This document shows, piece by piece, positions 1 to 7,150 of a stretch of DNA of 25,471 bases. Location of the stretch: positions 1 to 25,471 of the IMG/VR virus record IMGVR_UViG_3300042934_000088, one strand, 5' to 3'. This stretch comes from a virus. Positions within the stretch are counted from its first letter, which is position 1; each line of letters starts with the position of its first letter. Below the pieces are notes generated by a model, which was not told the origin of the DNA, ran no database searches, and saw nothing but the letters and a program-made list of their open reading frames with translations. A program made the position numbers and the translations under genes.

Positions 1-159
1 TGATTTTTCTATTCTTAGTTTCATATTGTCTGCTTTAAAGTTAATCTTTATCACTTGATCTCCATTAGGAATATCTATATTAACATCCACTTTGTTTGCT
101 TCATATAATATTCCTTTCTTGATAATTGCTGATAAGATCATTTCTTTAATATTAAACAT
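1..159 (-). CDS. Partial small phage protein of unknown function (N-terminal 53 residues)
   Basis: The reading frame starts with ATG at 159 and runs off the left edge of the window, so only the first 53 residues are visible. It begins MFNIKEMILSAIIKKGILYE and continues with alternating polar and hydrophobic residues typical of beta strands (for example VDVNIDIPNG). A strong AGGAGG ribosome binding site lies about ten bases upstream and supports the start. I recall similar short proteins in Bacillota phages but know of no function. It follows the nucleotide kinase gene after a 55-base gap that holds a small inverted repeat. Confidence 0.7.
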   Translation of the reverse strand, partial: MFNIKEMILSAIIKKGILYEANKVDVNIDIPNGDQVIKINFKADNMKLRIEKS

Positions 160-169
160 AATAATCATC

Positions 170-196
170 CTCCTATATTCTTTCTCATAATAGGAG
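170..196 (-). promoter_or_regulatory. Possible hairpin masking the ribosome binding site of the left-edge gene
   Basis: Bases 190-196 and 170-176 are perfect 7-base inverted repeats (CTCCTAT and ATAGGAG on the minus strand) with a 13-base loop. The downstream arm contains part of the AGGAGG ribosome binding site of the gene starting at 159. In mRNA the pairing would cover that site. Seen in sequence; a regulatory role is inference. Confidence 0.35.
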
Positions 197-214
197 TTGT
201 TATTTTCGCGTGGG

Positions 215-709
215 TTATACTATACTTTTAATGAATTCTATAGCCTTGTTCTTTAGACTGATTAAATCGTCATCATTATGAACTACGAAATCATATTCAT
301 AATTGTCAACATTGGCATCTGCCATATTTGAACTTATGCCTTCTTTGTTTATATTTTGGATAAGTAGAGTTATACAATTAAACTCTTTCTTTAACTTTTC
401 AATTTCTTCTGGCTCTCTTACGTGTATGAACATTACACCTAGAGATCTATCATTATTAAATTGTTCCATATTAGCCTTAATATATTCATATGGATAATTG
501 TTATAACCAGTCGATAATACTTTTAAGTCAGATAAGAATTTTCTATCTGCTTCAGTTTTACCACCATCCCAACCTAATATTTTAGCTGACTCTTTTATTT
601 TATCCACTGACGATATATTCATTATATTAGCATATATACGACAAAAGTCAACAAACGTGTCTTTACCAACTCCGCCTGATCCATTTATAATAACTTTCTT
701 CTTTTCCAT
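215..709 (-). CDS. P-loop nucleotide kinase, deoxynucleoside monophosphate kinase-like
   Basis: A 164-residue protein that probably phosphorylates deoxynucleoside monophosphates to support phage DNA synthesis in the cytoplasm. It opens with a beta strand and a P-loop, NGSGGVGKDTF at residues 9-19, followed by a helical region and a second strand, MFIHVREPEEIEKLK, which is typical of the dNMP-kinase-like P-loop family. The length suits that family. The ATG at 709 is chosen because it follows the upstream gene's stop by one base and has an AGGGGTG-like ribosome binding site; an in-frame extension upstream would lie inside the neighbouring gene. It pairs with the MazG-like gene as a nucleotide-metabolism unit. 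The exact substrate cannot be told from sequence. Confidence 0.75.
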   Translation of the reverse strand: MEKKKVIINGSGGVGKDTFVDFCRIYANIMNISSVDKIKESAKILGWDGGKTEADRKFLSDLKVLSTGYNNYPYEYIKANMEQFNNDRSLGVMFIHVREPEEIEKLKKEFNCITLLIQNINKEGISSNMADANVDNYEYDFVVHNDDDLISLKNKAIEFIKSIV

Positions 710-710
710 T

Positions 711-995
711 TTATAACACCCCTGTATTTTTATTTGTAATTCTATCGATCCAACGTTTACTTTTATATTCGATTTGTAATTCGTCTTCATTGATATCTAA
801 CATCTTAGCGCAATGAACTACGTCCGTATATTCTTCTATGACACTAGCCCTAGCCTCTTCCTCAGTTACTGGTGTAGGATTCTCTCCCCTTAATATTCTA
901 GCTTGTTTTAAAGCGGCCTTAGCTAACTCTGTAGCTTCCTCAGCCAATTGTTCTAGTAATGATGGTTTACCAATTAATTTTTCTATATTACTCAT
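711..995 (-). CDS. MazG-like all-alpha nucleoside triphosphate pyrophosphohydrolase
   Basis: A 94-residue, almost wholly helical protein. The metal-binding pattern of all-alpha NTP pyrophosphohydrolases is visible: EEATE at residues 19-23 and EEYTD at 54-58, on two helices. Such enzymes hydrolyse (d)NTPs to monophosphates and pyrophosphate, and phages use them to shape nucleotide pools or lower alarmone levels. The length is that of a minimal single-domain member. An AGGGGATG ribosome binding site precedes the ATG. It lies just past the terminator of the lysis genes and one base before the kinase start, so the two are probably translated together. Substrate is unknown. Confidence 0.8.
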   Translation of the reverse strand: MSNIEKLIGKPSLLEQLAEEATELAKAALKQARILRGENPTPVTEEEARASVIEEYTDVVHCAKMLDINEDELQIEYKSKRWIDRITNKNTGVL

Positions 996-1024
996 TTTAA
1001 CATCCCCTATATTTTATTATAACT

Positions 1025-1057
1025 AAAAAGAAAAGGACATGTATACCATACAAGCCC
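1025..1057 (-). terminator. Rho-independent terminator after the endolysin gene
   Basis: On the minus strand, bases 1057-1035 form a stem of about ten base pairs (GGGCTTGTAT with ATACATGTCC, one T-T mismatch and one G-U pair) with a 3-base loop. A T-rich run, TTTTCTTTTT, follows at 1034-1025. It sits 14 bases past the endolysin stop and so closes the late operon. No clear promoter is visible between it and the next gene, so partial read-through is likely. Confidence 0.7.
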
Positions 1058-1071
1058 CCAATTCTCTTAAT

Positions 1072-1860
1072 TTATTTGATCCATGCTCCTGACTTATCTA
1101 CATAATATCCATCTGGAGTTTTACAATCTTCATACATTACTCCATCCTTATCGAAACAATAACATACACTATCTATCCATAGCCATTGTGACTTAGCCAT
1201 CATACAGTTTGATCTTAAGTAGTACCATTTATCTTTCCACTTAGACCAGTAATTAGCTATTGCATATCCTTCATCGTTAAATAGATAATATTCGCCATCA
1301 ATCGATTTCCAACAGTTTTTATAGTAATAACCATCTTCTAATGATGTACAATACCACCAACCTTTTTTATTTTCATTCCATCCTTGTTTGTGTAAGTTCA
1401 CGATATTAGCTTTCTTAACTTTATCTAATGGAAAATATGCACCTGGACATTCTGAACTCCCTGGTGTATTTGGATTATCCCTGTGTCCATATACCGGCAT
1501 ATTGCCGTACTTATTACATAAATAAGCTTTCAATTCACACCAAGCATTATATTGAGAATCTGTCATATCAGATCTATAGTCATAATCACCCTCAAATGCT
1601 ATACCAAGTGTATTGGTATTACACCCCTGACAATGAGCTCCTATAGCCTTATCTGGACGTCCTTTATATATGGAACCATCAATTCTTATATAATAATGAT
1701 ATCCTATACCAGCCCAACCATGTTCATTTATATGCATATTATGAATCATATCAACTGTCCAGTTTTCTCCTTCAGCTTCTAAATGATGTACTATTAACAT
1801 TGATGGGTGATTATTCATATTCATAGATCCAAAACTTAGATTGTTATCTATAATATTCAT
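1072..1860 (-). CDS. Endolysin: N-acetylmuramoyl-L-alanine amidase with cell-wall-binding repeats
   Basis: A 262-residue lysis enzyme that should cut the amide bond between muramic acid and the stem peptide. Residues about 18-145 are an Amidase_2 (T7 lysozyme-like) domain. The likely zinc ligands are H25 in IVHHLE, H126 in YGHRDNP and C138 in SSECPGAYF, and the GYHYYI strand at 53-58 is also typical. Residues about 160-262 are rich in W and Y and form roughly 20-residue repeats (KGWWYC, DGYYYKN, GEYYLFND, DKWYYL, DGYYVDK), as in choline- or cell-wall-binding repeat domains, so they should anchor the enzyme to the wall. There is no signal peptide, which fits holin-dependent release. It follows the holin gene by 11 bases and a terminator follows it. 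Confidence 0.93.
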   Translation of the reverse strand: MNIIDNNLSFGSMNMNNHPSMLIVHHLEAEGENWTVDMIHNMHINEHGWAGIGYHYYIRIDGSIYKGRPDKAIGAHCQGCNTNTLGIAFEGDYDYRSDMTDSQYNAWCELKAYLCNKYGNMPVYGHRDNPNTPGSSECPGAYFPLDKVKKANIVNLHKQGWNENKKGWWYCTSLEDGYYYKNCWKSIDGEYYLFNDEGYAIANYWSKWKDKWYYLRSNCMMAKSQWLWIDSVCYCFDKDGVMYEDCKTPDGYYVDKSGAWIK

Positions 1861-1871
1861 AACAACATCTC

Positions 1872-2162
1872 CTATTCATCTTTATTTAATTGTTTTGCTG
1901 TTTGATTTATACCTATAGCTACTCCCCAACATAAGATGCCTTGTAATACACCGTTAACGATAGCTTCAAATAAAGTTTTATATTGTGAGTTAATACTGAT
2001 AAGTAGAACTGCGAATGTTATGCTGAAAAGCATTAATATAATAGTAATATAATTATCATTAATCTTTTCAGTTTTCTTTAGAAACATGCCCATTACATAT
2101 ATTCCAGCTATTAATATTGCTAAGTTGCTAGGTACGAAATTTGTTATATTTGTAAAATCCAT
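1872..2162 (-). CDS. Phage holin with three membrane segments
   Basis: A 96-residue membrane protein with three hydrophobic helices (about residues 12-28, 38-57 and 66-86) and a charged C-terminal tail (KQLNKDE). Size, topology and position directly before the endolysin fit a small phage holin of the Phage_holin_5_2-like group, which makes the membrane lesion that releases the amidase. It starts three bases after the BhlA-like gene, behind a GAGG ribosome binding site. The family assignment is from memory of the pattern; the holin role rests mainly on topology and neighbours. Confidence 0.8.
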   Translation of the reverse strand: MDFTNITNFVPSNLAILIAGIYVMGMFLKKTEKINDNYITIILMLFSITFAVLLISINSQYKTLFEAIVNGVLQGILCWGVAIGINQTAKQLNKDE

Positions 2163-2165
2163 TTT

Positions 2166-2465
2166 TTACAACCTCTTTTCTATACTTTCTATTTGTATAT
2201 TTAGACTATCAAATCTACTCTCTATCTTTTCTATTGCAACTGCTAGTCTAGTATTGTTTTCAATACTCTTATTTAGTTGAATATTAAGCTGTTCTTCACG
2301 TTTCTCCGAAGTATCGCTTTGGTCTTTTAATTGCATTTCAAATTTGATAATGGTATTACTTACGAAGTCCCTTGTGAACTTAGCTAAATACCATATAGCT
2401 AGTAATAACGCCATTAATAATATCCAAGTTATACTTTTACCTTCAAATATCTCAAGATTCGGCAT
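2166..2465 (-). CDS. BhlA/UviB-like holin-associated membrane protein
   Basis: A 99-residue protein with one transmembrane helix at about residues 11-28 (SITWILLMALLLAIWYLAKF) and a long charged heptad-rich helix from about 40 to 99 ending KIESRFDSLNIQIESIEKRL. This arrangement matches the BhlA/UviB and XhlA-type proteins that sit beside holins and endolysins in Bacillus and Clostridium phages and affect membrane permeabilisation. It overlaps the end of the helix-hairpin-helix gene by 14 bases, and its strong GGAGG site lies inside that gene. Whether it is itself a holin or a helper cannot be told. Confidence 0.75.
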   Translation of the reverse strand: MPNLEIFEGKSITWILLMALLLAIWYLAKFTRDFVSNTIIKFEMQLKDQSDTSEKREEQLNIQLNKSIENNTRLAVAIEKIESRFDSLNIQIESIEKRL

Positions 2466-2784
2466 TTACGCACACCTCCTCCCGGATATCCTCAATAAAA
2501 TCTTCTGAGATACCATCAATTGTAGCTATATCCCAAATAGATTTGTATGGTCTATTTTTAATAATTAAGTCTGCTTTCTTGTCGCCAATGCCTTTTATTG
2601 ACATTAGTTCTGATTTATTAGACTTATTCATATCTATTTTTTTACGATCAGCATTACCTATATTAATTATATTGTTATTGGTGTTTGCATTATTCTTCTG
2701 ACTTAGAGATACTGAAAAGCCAAGCAAAAATGCTATTATTATAGTTAACACTGACATCATAATTATAGTATTTACCTTATTCAT
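2452..2784 (-). CDS. Membrane-anchored ComEA-like helix-hairpin-helix protein
   Basis: A 110-residue protein with an N-terminal hydrophobic segment (residues about 5-27) and no obvious cleavage site, then an asparagine-rich linker, then a ComEA-like double helix-hairpin-helix domain. The first hairpin is SIKGIGDKKADLIIKNR at 62-78; the second is around IDGISEDFIEDI at 89-100. ComEA proteins bind double-stranded DNA outside the membrane during transformation. The ATG at 2784 is chosen over an in-frame GTG at 2796 because that GTG overlaps the ribosome binding site. It lies between the fibre-accessory genes and the holins and overlaps the BhlA-like gene. Function in a phage is unknown; a role in DNA transit or superinfection control is only a guess. 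Confidence 0.8.
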   Translation of the reverse strand: MNKVNTIIMMSVLTIIIAFLLGFSVSLSQKNNANTNNNIINIGNADRKKIDMNKSNKSELMSIKGIGDKKADLIIKNRPYKSIWDIATIDGISEDFIEDIREEVCVNAES

Positions 2785-2817
2785 TTTTAACCTCACTTTT
2801 CAGTATATGGTTACAGA

Positions 2818-2952
2818 TTATATAGTCATTTGTGGAGTTGATATTATAGTTTCATATTGTTCCTGTGTTATACGTCCTTTTGTCACCTGCATTTGCAGAA
2901 ATGTTGTATCCACTTTTCTTAAAATCCATTGGTTTAATAAATAATCATACAT
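2818..2952 (-). CDS. XkdX-like small tail protein, second copy
   Basis: A 44-residue reading frame with a strong AGGAGG ribosome binding site nine bases before ATG 2952. It begins MYDYLLNQWILRKV, and its second half, TKGRITQEQYETIIS, carries the ITxEQYxxI signature of the XkdX family, tiny proteins found downstream of tail-fibre genes in PBSX-like phages. Their role is unknown. It follows the 107-residue fibre-associated protein, in the same order as the pair at 3827-3320, so both pairs look like products of one duplication. Confidence 0.75.
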   Translation of the reverse strand: MYDYLLNQWILRKVDTTFLQMQVTKGRITQEQYETIISTPQMTI

Positions 2953-2966
2953 CTTTAGTATTCCTC

Positions 2967-3290
2967 CTACATTATAGTTAATATTGTATTCTCTACACTA
3001 CCTATTCTTTGTTGGTCACTTGGTGAATGTATAGTTGGTGGGTATAATATAGCTTTTTCAGAATCAGTTAATAAACTTAAAGTATTATTTTCATATTTGT
3101 AGTTATACTTTCCAAACATATCCATTAACCCATTTTCTAGATAATTCCCTTGTGCATGAGCATATTTATCTCCTTGACCTTCATCTACGCATATCCACCC
3201 TATAATGTCAGTTAGAAAAATACCACTATTTATATTTATAACTACATTTTTGTCATTAATTTTTATGTATACCTTTATATTTTCTTCCAT
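2967..3290 (-). CDS. Tail-fibre-associated protein, second copy
   Basis: A 107-residue paralogue of the protein at 3444-3827. Both begin MEENIKVY and share the block DEGQGDKYAHAQGNY followed by a G-K-YNYK strand. In this copy the C-terminal region is shorter and different (ending SVENTILTIM). The ATG at 3290 is chosen because GGAGG lies nine bases upstream; an in-frame TTG at 3305 would put that site inside the gene. Related proteins sit near fibre genes in Bacillota phages. A fibre-assembly or small baseplate role is inferred from position only. Confidence 0.75.
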   Translation of the reverse strand: MEENIKVYIKINDKNVVININSGIFLTDIIGWICVDEGQGDKYAHAQGNYLENGLMDMFGKYNYKYENNTLSLLTDSEKAILYPPTIHSPSDQQRIGSVENTILTIM

Positions 3291-3319
3291 TTTGTATTCC
3301 TCCAATTTATTAATTTTTT

Positions 3320-3442
3320 CTAATTAGTAGATAATATTAACTCTTTTTCCTCTGTTGTAATCCATTTTTTACTTACAGCAGCGTCAAGCATCTGTGGGGT
3401 TAATCTTTTTTGGTCATATAGTGATTTTATTATTTCAAACAT
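3320..3442 (-). CDS. XkdX-like small tail protein, first copy
   Basis: A 40-residue reading frame starting at ATG 3442 behind AGGAGGG. It begins MFEIIKSLYDQKRLTPQML and ends with KKWITTEEKELILSTN; the ITTEE segment is the conserved core of XkdX-type proteins. It starts one base after the stop of the 127-residue fibre-associated gene and occupies what would otherwise be an unexplained 150-base gap. It is the first of two XkdX-like copies, each following a paralogous larger gene. Function is unknown in the family. Confidence 0.75.
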   Translation of the reverse strand: MFEIIKSLYDQKRLTPQMLDAAVSKKWITTEEKELILSTN

Positions 3443-3443
3443 A

Positions 3444-3827
3444 CTAGTTCCCTCCTAAAACGTTCAATGTTATACTATCTAGTTTAGCTTGCATAGTTAA
3501 ATTATCTAAGACAAGATCACTAATTAATTCTGCTTGTTTCTCTTCTAATATTTGCTGTTTAGGTTGAGGGGGAAATAAATTATACTTTTCCTCCTCAATT
3601 AATTCGACAGCCTTACCATCGACTAACTTATAATTATATTTCCCTGTCATATCGCTTAAAGGCTTTTCTTGTGGAAAATAATTTCCTTGAGCATGAGCAT
3701 ATTTATCTCCTTGACCCTCATCAATTTTAATCCATCCTGTTAAATCTTGTATAAATATAATACTATTTATTTCTTTAATGACATTATTACTATCTACTTT
3801 TACATAAACTTTTATATTTTCTTCCAT
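3444..3827 (-). CDS. Tail-fibre-associated protein, first copy
   Basis: A 127-residue protein with an N-terminal beta-rich part (MEENIKVYVKVDSNN), the conserved block DEGQGDKYAHAQGNY at about residues 37-51, a YNYKLVDGKAVEL strand, then a proline/glutamine-rich link and a helical C-terminus. I recall this block from phages of Bacillota, next to fibre genes and XkdX, without an assigned function. Its position directly after the fibre gene suggests a fibre chaperone or a small structural component; this is inference. A shorter paralogue lies directly downstream at 2967-3290. Confidence 0.75.
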   Translation of the reverse strand: MEENIKVYVKVDSNNVIKEINSIIFIQDLTGWIKIDEGQGDKYAHAQGNYFPQEKPLSDMTGKYNYKLVDGKAVELIEEEKYNLFPPQPKQQILEEKQAELISDLVLDNLTMQAKLDSITLNVLGGN

Positions 3828-3845
3828 ATTTTTATCACTCCAATT

Positions 3846-4985
3846 TTAATATATTTCAGCATCTAAACCGGAAATATCAGCGTGTGTTGCTGTATTAATG
3901 CCGTGTGCTATTTTATTTGCTGTAATTGATATACCATTACCAGTTAAACTTCCCGTGAAAGTGAAACCACTTGCAATTCCGCCATCATTATACCATATAG
4001 TGCCACTTGCTATAGATGGATTTGCTCTCATACGAACATGCGTAGGTGACAAATAGGTCATTGAATTAGTATAAATTCCATTGTTTATAGAAGTTCCACT
4101 ACCAAGGTAATAACGTAAACACAATGCTAATTCTTCTCCATAAAGTCTTGGTACAAAAAGTGTTGCTTTATCTCCACTTTCTAGTTTAATTTGTGCTATA
4201 TCTACATATCCAATTCCAAAAGTTTCTGTTATTGTATCTCCAACATATTGTGCCGTTCCACTTCCGTATGCGTTTGTAAAGACAACTCTCAAATAATCGT
4301 CATTATTACTACCAAACGTTTTACCCACTAAAGTATTAGTATTAATTGTTAAAGAATATTTTTGCCAAGTATTATTTAATATGAAATTAGTACCATTTAA
4401 AAATTCGAAAGAAGACGGACTTCCACCTGAACCATAATTTTGTATACAAAATACTCCAAGTTTTTTATTGGTTATAGAGCTCCTAGCATAAAAAGAAATT
4501 GTAACTTTTTTACCATTACCACATAATTTTCGTGCACCATTTTCTATACTGTGATTTAACCTGTAAAGATCATTTGAATTTAACACACCCACGCTATCAC
4601 TTACTATTCTATAAAAATTTGAAGCATTAGGAATATCTGGTGTTGAAAAAGTTTGTCTAGAATGTGTTATTGTGGTTGGCGCTATTCCTGTTAAACTACA
4701 AGTTATTTCAAATCTATCAGCTAAATATGTTTGAGTGACTGGATTTACTATTGTTGTTCCTCTTTGCCAAAACTCTAAGCCACCATTTATAATCCAATTT
4801 GCATTCGCCTTTTCTAACAATTGTACATCGATACTATCAATATCCTCTTTACTAGGTAACGGAACATTACCAGATGTACCGCCTATATATAATCTTTTTT
4901 CATCAGTAGTAAATCCAGGTTCTGCTAGTCTTAAGGTTGGTAGACTGGTCTTTAATCCTTTCCTGAATTTAATTATATCTCCCAT
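3846..4985 (-). CDS. Tail fibre / receptor-binding protein
   Basis: A 379-residue fibre. Residues about 1-45 (IIKFRKGLKTSLPTL, then AEPGFTTDEKRLYIGG) match the N-terminal attachment domain of phage fibres related to the major tropism determinant, where short beta hairpins dock onto the tail. After a short linker, residues about 60-270 (NWIINGGLEFWQRGTT, then ADRFEI and a strand ending KLESGDKATLF) look like a carbohydrate-binding jelly-roll domain. The C-terminal 110 residues are beta-rich and probably form the host-contacting tip. GGAG precedes the ATG. It lies between the coiled-coil fibre protein and the fibre-associated pair. The receptor cannot be predicted. Confidence 0.8.
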   Translation of the reverse strand: MGDIIKFRKGLKTSLPTLRLAEPGFTTDEKRLYIGGTSGNVPLPSKEDIDSIDVQLLEKANANWIINGGLEFWQRGTTIVNPVTQTYLADRFEITCSLTGIAPTTITHSRQTFSTPDIPNASNFYRIVSDSVGVLNSNDLYRLNHSIENGARKLCGNGKKVTISFYARSSITNKKLGVFCIQNYGSGGSPSSFEFLNGTNFILNNTWQKYSLTINTNTLVGKTFGSNNDDYLRVVFTNAYGSGTAQYVGDTITETFGIGYVDIAQIKLESGDKATLFVPRLYGEELALCLRYYLGSGTSINNGIYTNSMTYLSPTHVRMRANPSIASGTIWYNDGGIASGFTFTGSLTGNGISITANKIAHGINTATHADISGLDAEIY

Positions 4986-5007
4986 TTATATCACTCCTTT
5001 ACTTTTA

Positions 5008-5457
5008 TTAAAAATCTCCACCATCATAAACGCCCCCTTCTATAGGGTCTCCAAAATCCCCACCATCTATCATAAATGGTAATTTCCCAGTTAGTGATGA
5101 TGTATTATACCAATTTTGAAATTGTGCAATTGTTGCATCTCTATCCACTTCATTTGTTGAGAATATATCTTGTCTATTATTTTCATTAGTATTAAACGTG
5201 GCTTCTCTAGCATCTTCATTGGTATTAAAAATATTTGTTCTAACAGATTCTTGAGATTGTCTACTAGCTTCTTGAGATTGTCTTATATTTTCATTATTTA
5301 TTCTTGTTTGTTCCTGTGAGTCGATTACATTCTGTCTTGATGTGGTGCTAACTACTTCGTCATTAATAGCTTCTATACCACTGGCTATACTTTCTCTTAC
5401 ATCTTTTCCATAAACGGCTTGTCTTATTGATGCGACTTTTTCTGTTACATTAGCCAT
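5008..5457 (-). CDS. Coiled-coil baseplate/fibre connector with hendecad repeats
   Basis: A 149-residue, largely helical protein. Residues 1-32 (with GKDVRESIASGIEAIND at 17-33) match the N-terminal attachment segment found on many Bacillota phage fibre and upper-baseplate proteins. Residues about 48-110 form a long polar helix. Within it, residues 74-106 are three exact 11-residue units ending R, each containing TNE at positions 6-8. The C-terminus has the glycine-rich motif DGGDF twice, at about 131-135 and 145-149. It probably forms a trimeric stalk joining the tail tip to the fibre encoded next. No enzymatic domain is seen. Confidence 0.75.
   Translation of the reverse strand: MANVTEKVASIRQAVYGKDVRESIASGIEAINDEVVSTTSRQNVIDSQEQTRINNENIRQSQEASRQSQESVRTNIFNTNEDAREATFNTNENNRQDIFSTNEVDRDATIAQFQNWYNTSSLTGKLPFMIDGGDFGDPIEGGVYDGGDF
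5140..5238 (-). repeat. Three 33-base in-frame repeats encoding 11-residue units
   Basis: Three consecutive 33-base units encode TNIFNTNEDAR, EATFNTNENNR and QDIFSTNEVDR. Eleven-residue periodicity is the hendecad pattern of coiled coils. Copy number could change by slippage or recombination and so alter stalk length. Confidence 0.8.
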
Positions 5458-5473
5458 TTTGAATCACCTCCTT

Positions 5474-7150
5474 CTAAGTTTCCCAATTATGAGCTACGCT
5501 GTAATCGTGTATTAGGTCATTAACATAATCATCCAAAGTAACATCATCTAAAGTTAAAGTTCCATTTATCTTTACATTAGCATAAAAACGAGCGTCGGCC
5601 TCTGCATTAAGCTTACCGAAAACACGTAATACATCTTGAACATATAAATCATCTGGGATATTTACTCCTGTGTGGGAACCATCCTCTATAATTTCTACGT
5701 CCGCTATTGCTCCGGATGAACCAACTAAATGTACACCTGAGGAATTTATAGTACATGAAGCTGAATTATCTTGAATTGTTAAACCACCTGTAGCTGTAAT
5801 ACTATCAAATGTTCCACCTTGTGCAGTTATATCATTAAACGTTCCTTGGTTAACTGTAATATTATCAAATGTTCCACCTTGTGCTGTTATATCGACAGCT
5901 ACTAATTTACCATTAATATCGACATAGAATACTTTCTGATTTTGATTTTCTATGCTTATACCCTCAGTTGCGTTCATAGTAGTTACGACTTTATTATCAC
6001 TTCTAACTGCTCTAATACCATATGCACTGCCAATTTGAACATTGTTATAAACACCATTATTTTGAATAGAGGATTTTCTTAAATCATTAATAGCCGTCGA
6101 CAACGTTACTGGTTTTTTGGATATGGTTAGATTAGGATTATATGGTTCTAATAAATCTAAATCAATATTGACAATACTATAAATAGAATCCACACCCATA
6201 AAACGATTTAATAAATGTAGTTTTACACCTAACGCAAATTGTTCAGCCTTATTACCTGACAGGAAACTTAAATCTAAAGCATTACTTGTTAGTATATACG
6301 ATGGTTGAGTATGCTCAGATATTCCAGATATACAAGTATTCCTTAATATTGTAGCGTCCTCTATATCTCTATATTCTACCGTTTTCTCAATAACACCATA
6401 TATTGCTTTAGCCCCAGCATCTTCTAAATAATCTAAACCACCATTTACTGATTCTATAGTCAAATTATTAGCTCCTATAGGTATGATTCTAGTGCCAAGA
6501 CTAGTAACGTCTTTACTAACTATCATATCTTTCATGTTAACACCTAAACTTACTTCCAAAACGGTATCACTAAAGGATTGTAACCAGTCCATATATAGTA
6601 TATCGTTTACTTCCCTTATTCTTATCTGACCACCAAGTTTTTCCTTTACTGCTATTATCTCAGAAAATGTAGTTTTAAACTCGCATGTATGAATTACATT
6701 ACCAGGTATATCCACATTACCTATTTGTATTTGTTTTCCAGATTCGACTTTAGAATTATGAACTCCTAAAATCTGTGATAGAAATCCTGTAACATTATCA
6801 GCATAAAATGAACTACCTCTTAATTTAGTATCATTTAGGAAACTTAATGCTCCTTCAGCCGTAATTTCTTTATATACTACACCAGAGCTATCCATTTTAT
6901 TATTTATATCTAATATTCTACCAGTAAATCTAATAGAGTTATCCCTAACATCTAATACCTTTACTCTTGTAGTTAATTCAAATACTTTATCATATCCTTG
7001 GTTAGTAGCATATAAAGAGAAAGTGAGAGTATCTACTACTGATAGTCCTTCTTTTAATGCCATTTTTTGCACATGTGGGTCATCTATATTTGCACTTGGA
7101 AAATGTACAATAGTTTCAACATTATTATTAAATATTGACATCCTATACAT
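5474..7150 (-). CDS. Tail-associated hub protein (Tal/prophage tail endopeptidase-like) with a beta-repeat C-terminus
   Basis: A 558-residue tail-tip protein encoded directly after Dit. The first ~350 residues (for example DTLTFSLYATNQGYD, a FTGRILDINNK strand, LHLLNRFMGVDSIY and the helix STAINDLRKSSIQ) resemble the gp27-like hub of prophage tail proteins, which closes the tail tube. Residues about 421-460 are four 10-residue units beginning IT, then a fibre-like C-terminus ending in a helix. No peptidase or other lysin catalytic motif is obvious, so a lytic role is not supported. The ATG at 7150 has AAAGGAGAG upstream and overlaps the Dit stop as TAATG, indicating coupled translation. Confidence 0.8.
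   Translation of the reverse strand: MYRMSIFNNNVETIVHFPSANIDDPHVQKMALKEGLSVVDTLTFSLYATNQGYDKVFELTTRVKVLDVRDNSIRFTGRILDINNKMDSSGVVYKEITAEGALSFLNDTKLRGSSFYADNVTGFLSQILGVHNSKVESGKQIQIGNVDIPGNVIHTCEFKTTFSEIIAVKEKLGGQIRIREVNDILYMDWLQSFSDTVLEVSLGVNMKDMIVSKDVTSLGTRIIPIGANNLTIESVNGGLDYLEDAGAKAIYGVIEKTVEYRDIEDATILRNTCISGISEHTQPSYILTSNALDLSFLSGNKAEQFALGVKLHLLNRFMGVDSIYSIVNIDLDLLEPYNPNLTISKKPVTLSTAINDLRKSSIQNNGVYNNVQIGSAYGIRAVRSDNKVVTTMNATEGISIENQNQKVFYVDINGKLVAVDITAQGGTFDNITVNQGTFNDITAQGGTFDSITATGGLTIQDNSASCTINSSGVHLVGSSGAIADVEIIEDGSHTGVNIPDDLYVQDVLRVFGKLNAEADARFYANVKINGTLTLDDVTLDDYVNDLIHDYSVAHNWET
5771..5890 (-). repeat. Four 30-base in-frame repeats encoding 10-residue beta units
   Basis: Four abutting units encode ITAQGGTFDN, ITVNQGTFND, ITAQGGTFDS and ITATGGLTIQ. 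Units one and three are nearly identical at the DNA level. The spacing suggests stacked beta turns in a trimeric beta structure between the hub and the C-terminal domain. Confidence 0.85.

Noticed and set aside
5474-7150. Peptidase or lysozyme activity in the tail hub protein
   Set aside because: No catalytic motif is visible; only the hub fold and beta repeats can be supported.
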